Assembly: GCA_964639525.1 (NCBI GenBank)
Contig: CAZXDS010000004.1
Span: 1 to 36,198, forward strand
DNA from: CAZXDS01 sp964639525
GTDB taxonomy: Bacteria; Bacteroidota; Ignavibacteria; Ignavibacteriales; Melioribacteraceae
DNA: 36,198 nucleotides
Direction of reading: 5' to 3'
This document shows, piece by piece, positions 30,885 through 36,198 of this stretch. Under the pieces are notes generated by a model. It saw nothing but the letters and a program-made list of their open reading frames with translations. It searched no databases and had not been told where the DNA came from. Positions within the stretch are counted from its first letter, which is position 1. Each line of letters opens with the position of its first letter. The translations under genes and the position numbers were made by a program.

Positions 30885-31385
30885 TTATCCAATTAATATT
30901 ATTTTGGAATTTTTCTCTAAGTTAGTTCCTTCCTCTGCATATATTTTTATAATTTTTCCGGTTATCGGTGATTGAATTTCGTTTTCCATTTTCATAGCCT
31001 CCAATATTACAAGCGGTTCACCGGCTTGAATTTCCTCTCCTACCGATTTATTTATTTTTAACAACAAGCCGGGCATAGGCGATTTAATCAAATTATTATT
31101 TTCGGAACCTGAACGCTTACTACTAACCTGATATGCCGATTCTTTTAATTTGCTTCTTACGGTAACTATAAAATATTGCCCGTCAATTAGGAAACCGTAC
31201 TGCTCATTATCAATACGCTCAATAGAAAAATTATATTTTTTATTATTTAAGTCTAAAGATATACAATTTTGAGCAGTTTCTGTAATTATAGGACTAAAAA
31301 TTTCACCGTCAATTTCATATTTCCCTGAACCATTAAATATGATATTTTTTTGAATTTTGTTAATTGTAGCAACATAATTATTCAT
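30885..31385 (-). CDS. Biotin carboxyl carrier protein of an acyl-CoA carboxylase
   Basis: The 166-residue product ends with a biotinyl domain, whose lysine (about K132) is in EAMKMEN and whose scaffold includes SPMPGLLLKINKSVGEEI. The first half does not match the standard AccB and is typical of separate carriers that serve propionyl- or acetyl-CoA-type carboxylases. I start at ATG 31385, which overlaps the accC stop as ATGAATAA and has a G-rich ribosome site. The ATG at 31406 lies within accC and has none. The carboxyltransferase partner is not in the window. Confidence 0.85.
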   Translation of the reverse strand: MNNYVATINKIQKNIIFNGSGKYEIDGEIFSPIITETAQNCISLDLNNKKYNFSIERIDNEQYGFLIDGQYFIVTVRSKLKESAYQVSSKRSGSENNNLIKSPMPGLLLKINKSVGEEIQAGEPLVILEAMKMENEIQSPITGKIIKIYAEEGTNLEKNSKIILIG

Positions 31386-32874
31386 ATTGCATTTTCCCCC
31401 AACCATTATTATCGGGAATAATATTATTTACAGCTTTGAGCTCGCTCTCTTTTTGTTTTAATATTGAGGCGATTAGAGAGGCGGCATTTAAAACATTTTC
31501 ATTTATATCTTCTTTCCAATTATCAGGAAGTAAAGGCAAAAATTCTTTATCAATAAACTCAATATTAAATGTTCCGTCTAAAAATTTATTCTGCGTTAGA
31601 ACCCATTTTAACAATTCAATATTCGTTTTAACACCAATAATTTTATATTCGTTTAATGCTCTAATCATTCTTGCTATATTACTACTTCTATCATTAGCAT
31701 GCGTGATAACTTTTGCCAACATTGGATCGTAATATATTGAAACATTACTATGTTCATCAATGCCGCTATCAACTCGAATGCCGGGTCCTGAAGGAAGTTG
31801 ATAATAATTTATTTCTCCGGTAGATGGGGCGAAGTTATTCTCGGAATCTTCAGCATAAACTCTGCATTCAAGTGCGTGCCCGAATATTTTCAAATCACTT
31901 TGAGCAAACGATATTTTCCCGCCTGCTGCAATATTAATTTGTTCTTTAACAAGATCAATTCCGGATATCAATTCAGTTACCGGATGTTCAACTTGCAGTC
32001 GAGTATTCATCTCCAAAAAATAAACTTTTTTTTCATCATCCATTAAAAATTCAATGGTACCGGCACCAACATATTCAACAGCTTTTGCTGCATTAACAGC
32101 TGCTTCGGTTAATATTTTTCGCACGGATTCATCAACTGACATTGACGGAGCTTCTTCAATTATTTTTTGATGCCGTCTTTGAATTGAACATTCTCTCTCA
32201 AACAAATGACGATAATTACCATGAGTATCCCCAAGTATTTGAACTTCGATATGCTTTGGATTAACAACAAATTTTTCGATGTAAACATCATCATTACTGA
32301 AAAATTTTTTCGCTTCACTTCTTGCACCACGATAAGCACTTTCTATTTCCGAATCATTTTCAATTTTACGCATTCCTTTTCCACCACCTCCGGCGGAAGC
32401 TTTCAACATTACAGGAAATCCAATTTCTGCACAAATATCTTTTACACTTTGCAAATCTTTTATCGGCTCAGTAGTTCCGGGCACAATAGGAACACCGTGA
32501 CTCTGCATTATTCTTCGAGCTGCAGTTTTTTCTCCCATCATTTCAACAGAACTTGCTGTAGGACCAATAAATTTAATCCCGGCATTCTCAACCTCATTTA
32601 TGAAAAGTGCATTCTCAGAAAGAAACCCGTAACCGGGATGAATTGCATCGGCAAAGATTTTTTTTGCAGTATCTAATATTTTAGGAATGTTTAAGTATGA
32701 TTCATTTGCAGAAGACTGACCAATGAAATAAGCTTCGTCTGCCATGCGGGTGTGTAGTGAGTTTTTGTCGGCTTCGGAATAAAGTACTGCAGAGATAATG
32801 TTCATCTCCTTGCATGCCCTTATAATACGAACAGCAATTTCCCCACGATTAACAATCAATATTTTTTTGAACAT
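31378..32874 (-). CDS. accC: Biotin carboxylase subunit of an acyl-CoA carboxylase
   Basis: The 498-residue ATP-grasp enzyme carboxylates biotin on the carrier encoded right after it. It shows ILIVNRGEIAVRIIRA at the N terminus, GGGGKGMRK (162-170) for ATP binding, and MNTRLQVEHPVTE with the catalytic residues. It is longer than E. coli AccC (449), in the C-terminal part, like propionyl-CoA-carboxylase-type subunits. Its end overlaps the carrier gene. The gene for the carboxyltransferase lies elsewhere, so acetyl-CoA or propionyl-CoA specificity is not decided. Confidence 0.93.
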   Translation of the reverse strand: MFKKILIVNRGEIAVRIIRACKEMNIISAVLYSEADKNSLHTRMADEAYFIGQSSANESYLNIPKILDTAKKIFADAIHPGYGFLSENALFINEVENAGIKFIGPTASSVEMMGEKTAARRIMQSHGVPIVPGTTEPIKDLQSVKDICAEIGFPVMLKASAGGGGKGMRKIENDSEIESAYRGARSEAKKFFSNDDVYIEKFVVNPKHIEVQILGDTHGNYRHLFERECSIQRRHQKIIEEAPSMSVDESVRKILTEAAVNAAKAVEYVGAGTIEFLMDDEKKVYFLEMNTRLQVEHPVTELISGIDLVKEQINIAAGGKISFAQSDLKIFGHALECRVYAEDSENNFAPSTGEINYYQLPSGPGIRVDSGIDEHSNVSIYYDPMLAKVITHANDRSSNIARMIRALNEYKIIGVKTNIELLKWVLTQNKFLDGTFNIEFIDKEFLPLLPDNWKEDINENVLNAASLIASILKQKESELKAVNNIIPDNNGWGKMQYE

Positions 32875-32917
32875 ATATTACTTCAAATTTATTATATATA
32901 TAAATTAATTAGTGCTA

Positions 32918-35272
32918 CTATTTCATTTCTATAATTGTTATGCCCTCACCCCCAAATTCTACCTTTGCAAAATAATAATTTTTTACATATTCATGCTGTT
33001 TTAAAATTGTGTGAACCATTTTTTTTAATGCTCCGGTTCCCTTCCCATGAAGCACTTCAATTGTATTAACATTGCTCGAATATGCATCATCAATAAATTT
33101 TATCACTCTATATTCAGCATCTTCCGGCTTTTCACCACGAATATCTAATATTGTGCTATTTAAATTTGTAGTATTATAAATTGGATTATTTATACTCGTA
33201 TTATTTTGTTTCTGTTTGGCAGAATATTCTAACTTGGATATTTTTACTTGTAATTTTACCGAGCCGACTTTCAAAACAGCTCTATTTTTTGCTTCGTCAA
33301 TCTCTACAATTTCTCCGGAAGTTTGCGTATTAATAACTTTTGCAAATCCACCGACTTCCGCTTTAAACTCTTTTTTAACTTTTATCGGTTTTGATTTTTT
33401 AGACAGCTTTTTATTTTTTATTTTAATTTTTTCAAGCTTCATTTTTTCAGCTACAATTATTTCACGTTTGGCGTTTGATTCACGCAAGTTTTTAATTGTA
33501 CTTTCAACTTGTTTATTTATATCGGATAAATATCTTTCAGCTTCGTTTGTGGTTTTTTCAATTATAGCATTCTTCTGCTTTTCAAACTTTTCAATTTTCT
33601 GCTTGTATAAATTCGCAAGTCCGGTGAGGCGTACATTTTCAATTTCCGACTTATTCAATTTATGCTGAAGTTCATTTGATCTTTTTTGCAATTCGATTAA
33701 CAAGTCTTCAATTTTTGAATTTTTTTTATTGAGGTAATTTTTCGATTGCAACAAAAACTCATCTGTAAAACCAATTCTTTTTGCTACTTCAAAAGCATAG
33801 CTTGCACCTGGTAAACCTTGTACAAATTTATACGTGGGCTTTAATAAATCAGAATCAAATTCCATAGAAGCATTTTGAAACCCATCCATTTGGTTGGCAA
33901 TAAGTTTCAAATTTCCATGATGCGTTGTTGCCAGCGTAATCGCTTTCTTATTTCGCAATTCAATTAATGACTGTGTAGCTAAAGCAGAACCTTCTGAAGG
34001 ATCTGTTCCCGTGCCAACTTCATCAAGTAAAACAAGTGAATATTCATTTGCAGTATTTAGGATATTGTTGATATTGCTCAAGTGCGAACTGAAAGTGCTT
34101 AAATCATCTTCAAGCGATTGAAGGTCACCAATGTCAGCCAAAATATTATCAACCCAATTAAGATTTGAGTCCGGTGAAAGAGGAACATGAATACCGGACA
34201 AAACCATAAGATAAAATAAACCGAGCGTTTTTAACACGACTGTTTTTCCACCGGCATTTGGTCCGGTAATTACAATTACTCTATTATCTGCAATTGTAAT
34301 ATTTAAAGGAACCGTATTTTTTCTTCCGTTTTTTTTCAATAAAATTGGATGAAACCCATTGATAATTTGCAAGGGTTTACTATTATCAATCGTAGGAAAT
34401 GCCCCCATTATTTCCTGAGAATAGCGTGCAAAAGCAAATATTGCATCCAATTCTGAAATTGCTATTAAAGAAATTTTTAGTTCAAAACTTTTTTCTCCAA
34501 TCAAGTTTGTTAATTCACGAAGAATTCTGTCAATTTCTCTATTTTCAGCAAAAGTTAATGATAGAATTTCATTGTTCAATTCCAAAGTTTCTTCAGGCTC
34601 AATGTAAACTGTTTTTCCCGTAGCGGATTCTGAGTGAATAAACCCGCGAACATGTCGTTTGTGCTCCGCTTTTATCGGTAAAACAATTCTACCATCCCGC
34701 TGCGTAACATATTCTTCTTGCACTAAATAATTTTCGCTTAATTTCTTTAGGATTTTTCCAATAACTTTTTGCAGCCCTTGACCTTTTGAAACTATATCAT
34801 TTCTAATTTCTCTCAGTTTGCTGCTTGCGTTATCACTTATTTCACCGGAATCCGTGAATACATTTTGAACTTTGTTTTCAAATTCTTTGCTATTAAATAG
34901 TTGAGATACAAATTTTTTAATTTCTAAATTTTCATGTTCAATGTTGGAAAGGAACCGGTTAGTTTTTCTTGATATTTGGGATAACTCTAATATTCCATAT
35001 ATCTCGCTTCGCTTTAATTGTGCTCCGGATATTCTACTTAAACTAAGTGACTCGGCAAGATTATCAACAAAAGTAATTGGAGGTTCACCATTATCAATAA
35101 GTATGTTTTTTGCCTCGAAAATTAATTTGCCTCTATGAAGAATTTCAGACAGGTTCTCAAAAGGGATTAGATTTTCAACAATTATTTTTCCGTTAAAAGT
35201 TGAAACATATTTGGATATGTATTTTCTTATGCTGTCAAATTCAAGAAGGTCTATGACTTCACTTGAAATCAT
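32918..35272 (-). CDS. mutS2: Endonuclease MutS2
   Basis: The 784-residue product has no mismatch-recognition domain of MutS. The core ATPase has Walker A GPNAGGKT (337-344) and Walker B LVLLDEVGTGTD (413-424). A long coiled coil follows (about 510-625), then a C-terminal Smr nuclease domain from about 709 with LDIRG and HGKGTG (742-747). MutS2 acts on recombination intermediates and, in some bacteria, on collided ribosomes. Its start overlaps the cvpA-like gene by four bases (ATGA). Confidence 0.96.
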   Translation of the reverse strand: MISSEVIDLLEFDSIRKYISKYVSTFNGKIIVENLIPFENLSEILHRGKLIFEAKNILIDNGEPPITFVDNLAESLSLSRISGAQLKRSEIYGILELSQISRKTNRFLSNIEHENLEIKKFVSQLFNSKEFENKVQNVFTDSGEISDNASSKLREIRNDIVSKGQGLQKVIGKILKKLSENYLVQEEYVTQRDGRIVLPIKAEHKRHVRGFIHSESATGKTVYIEPEETLELNNEILSLTFAENREIDRILRELTNLIGEKSFELKISLIAISELDAIFAFARYSQEIMGAFPTIDNSKPLQIINGFHPILLKKNGRKNTVPLNITIADNRVIVITGPNAGGKTVVLKTLGLFYLMVLSGIHVPLSPDSNLNWVDNILADIGDLQSLEDDLSTFSSHLSNINNILNTANEYSLVLLDEVGTGTDPSEGSALATQSLIELRNKKAITLATTHHGNLKLIANQMDGFQNASMEFDSDLLKPTYKFVQGLPGASYAFEVAKRIGFTDEFLLQSKNYLNKKNSKIEDLLIELQKRSNELQHKLNKSEIENVRLTGLANLYKQKIEKFEKQKNAIIEKTTNEAERYLSDINKQVESTIKNLRESNAKREIIVAEKMKLEKIKIKNKKLSKKSKPIKVKKEFKAEVGGFAKVINTQTSGEIVEIDEAKNRAVLKVGSVKLQVKISKLEYSAKQKQNNTSINNPIYNTTNLNSTILDIRGEKPEDAEYRVIKFIDDAYSSNVNTIEVLHGKGTGALKKMVHTILKQHEYVKNYYFAKVEFGGEGITIIEMK

Positions 35273-35835
35273 TTTCTCTGCAAATCTAAATTAATAGAGT
35301 CCGTTTTTTTATCAATTGAGATTTTATCTTTATTATCAATAAAGCTTTGAACTAAATTTTTTGCATCCGAACCTGAGCCGAGGAAAAAATCAATTGTAAC
35401 AGGAATAATATTAAATGCTTTATTATATAAATAGGATTCTTTGCGCGCACTTTCTGAAGGAACTTTAAAGATGTTTAGGAAAAGAAGAAAACCACTAATA
35501 AAAAAAATTATTTGAATTGCACCGGCAATTCCGCCGAGGAATTGATTAACAAAACTATTTACTTTATCTATAGGATGAAGCACCCTTTTTAAAACGGAAA
35601 AGAAAAATATTACAAGGAAAAACACAGTAACACCGGCAACAATACTCGATAAATATTGGTCACCGCTAAATATTGGGGAAATAAATTTCCCGAAATACTC
35701 TGAAAAAATAATGGATAAAACAATAGCAACAATAAAACCAATAAATCCAATAATTTTTCTTACAATTCCATCCTTATATCCAAGCACAAAACCCAATAGA
35801 AGAACAACTATAATAATTATATCTAAATAGTTCAA
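35269..35835 (-). CDS. CvpA-family membrane protein
   Basis: The 188-residue product opens as MNYLDIIIIVVLLLGFVLGYKDGIVRKIIGF-like CvpA (the quoted start is residues 1-9, MNYLDIIII, then helices), with four membrane segments up to about residue 120 and a short soluble tail. CvpA is needed for colicin V export and stress tolerance in E. coli, but its role here is unknown. It starts with TTG two bases after the yqeY-like stop and overlaps mutS2 by four bases. A CvpA-MutS2 pairing is common in many bacteria. Confidence 0.85.
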   Translation of the reverse strand: MNYLDIIIIVVLLLGFVLGYKDGIVRKIIGFIGFIVAIVLSIIFSEYFGKFISPIFSGDQYLSSIVAGVTVFFLVIFFFSVLKRVLHPIDKVNSFVNQFLGGIAGAIQIIFFISGFLLFLNIFKVPSESARKESYLYNKAFNIIPVTIDFFLGSGSDAKNLVQSFIDNKDKISIDKKTDSINLDLQRK

Positions 35836-35837
35836 AG

Positions 35838-36198
35838 TTAACTCAGAATTTGTTCGATTGATTCTCTAATCTTTTTCCCGTCAGCTCTTCCCTTAAGAGT
35901 TTGGATTGCGAGCGGCATAAGTTTTGGGAAATCACTTTTTGAATTTGCACCGATTTGCCCGGCAAGTTTTTCAACTTCAGCTTTAATTTCCTCATCCGAA
36001 AGTTGTTTTGGCAAATATTGAGCAATAATTGATAGTTCAGCTTTTTCCTGTTCAAACAAATCAATGCGACCTGCCTTTTCGTATTGTTCAATTGATTCTT
36101 TTCTTTTCTTTGCCGCGGAAGTCAATAATTTAATTTCGTCATCAGAAGATAAGTCAGGATTGTTTCCGCTTTTTTCATGTTCCAAAATCAAAGCCCTA
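35838..36198 (-). CDS. GatB/YqeY-domain protein, 5' part cut by the window end
   Basis: The reading frame is open to the edge. The visible 119 or so residues contain a helical tail domain with EQYLPKQLS-like AQYLPKQLSDEEIKAEVEKL and the C-terminal helix GRADGKKIRESIEQIL. This is the YqeY family, related to the tail of GatB, of about 150 residues. I expect about 30 residues and the start beyond the window, and the TTG seen near 36191 is internal (L in RALILEHEKS). The exact role is unknown. Confidence 0.88.
   Translation of the reverse strand, partial: RALILEHEKSGNNPDLSSDDEIKLLTSAAKKRKESIEQYEKAGRIDLFEQEKAELSIIAQYLPKQLSDEEIKAEVEKLAGQIGANSKSDFPKLMPLAIQTLKGRADGKKIRESIEQILS

Noticed and set aside
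31386..31406. Longer start of the biotin carrier at ATG 31406
   Set aside because: It lies in the accC end without a ribosome site. The ATG at 31385 overlaps the accC stop and follows a G-rich site.
1..36198. CRISPR arrays, tRNA or rRNA genes, prophage or conjugation modules
   Set aside because: No regularly spaced repeats, clover-leaf sequences, rRNA motifs or phage/conjugation genes were seen on either strand.

Overview
The window is about 36 kb of AT-rich chromosome from a Gram-negative bacterium. I infer the Bacteroidota/Chlorobiota side of the tree, most like Ignavibacteria. The reasons are an OmpP1/FadL porin, several lipobox lipoproteins, a small SPOR lipoprotein, a split biotin carboxylase/carrier pair, the MEP-pathway enzyme Dxs, MutS2, and Shine-Dalgarno sites of the AGGAG type mixed with frequent TTG starts. 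This placement rests on gene content only. No rRNA, tRNA or CRISPR array was seen.

Layout. 1-2.4 kb: the 3' part of an M49-like zinc peptidase, a wrecked RHH/RelE toxin-antitoxin locus, and a thioredoxin-fold protein. 2.5-5.7 kb (minus): a PhnD-like lipoprotein coupled to a hybrid-less PAS histidine kinase. 6.0-7.6 kb (minus): a GMC/cholesterol-oxidase-like flavoprotein. 8.0-10.7 kb (plus): a two-gene redox module, an FAD/NAD oxidoreductase followed by a membrane polyferredoxin of NosR/NapH type. 11-12.1 kb (minus): an Rh-type ammonium channel. 12.3-13.3 kb (minus): a Gfo/Idh/MocA oxidoreductase. 13.9-18.1 kb (minus): a tight operon of DNA methyltransferase, xseA, xseB and dxs. 18.3-22.3 kb (minus): a predicted outer-membrane protein, an ALDH7-type aldehyde dehydrogenase with an Rrf2 regulator, and a lipoprotein. 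22.5-23.5 kb (minus): a RhuM-family gene. 23.9-26.9 kb (minus): CNNM/CorC-like protein, small membrane protein, MCE protein, acpS. 27-36.2 kb (minus): ssb, SPOR lipoprotein, GDSL lipase-like lipoprotein plus FadL porin, biotin carboxyl carrier plus biotin carboxylase, mutS2, cvpA-like, and a yqeY-like gene cut by the window end.

The most unusual content is in the gaps between genes. At least three families of small non-autonomous inverted-repeat elements (MITE-like) can be read directly, with target-site duplications. Family A (terminal repeat starting CAGYGATTCAGAGTC, 8-bp duplications) has a 307-bp copy that splits an antitoxin gene and supplies its new stop codon, and a 142-bp copy just upstream of the Rrf2 gene. 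Family B (terminal repeat TGAGTCCA-TCTAAAAAG, 4-bp duplications) has two 121-bp near-identical copies and a third diverged copy. A third kind of element (9-bp duplication) has inserted into a hairpin loop of that third copy and itself contains a 34-bp perfect inverted repeat. One family-B copy sits in a duplicated promoter segment whose uninterrupted version lies 1.3 kb away in the same window, which gives an internal empty site. The RhuM gene lies between these two promoter copies, so it looks like an accessory insertion. No transposase that could mobilise these elements is encoded in the window.
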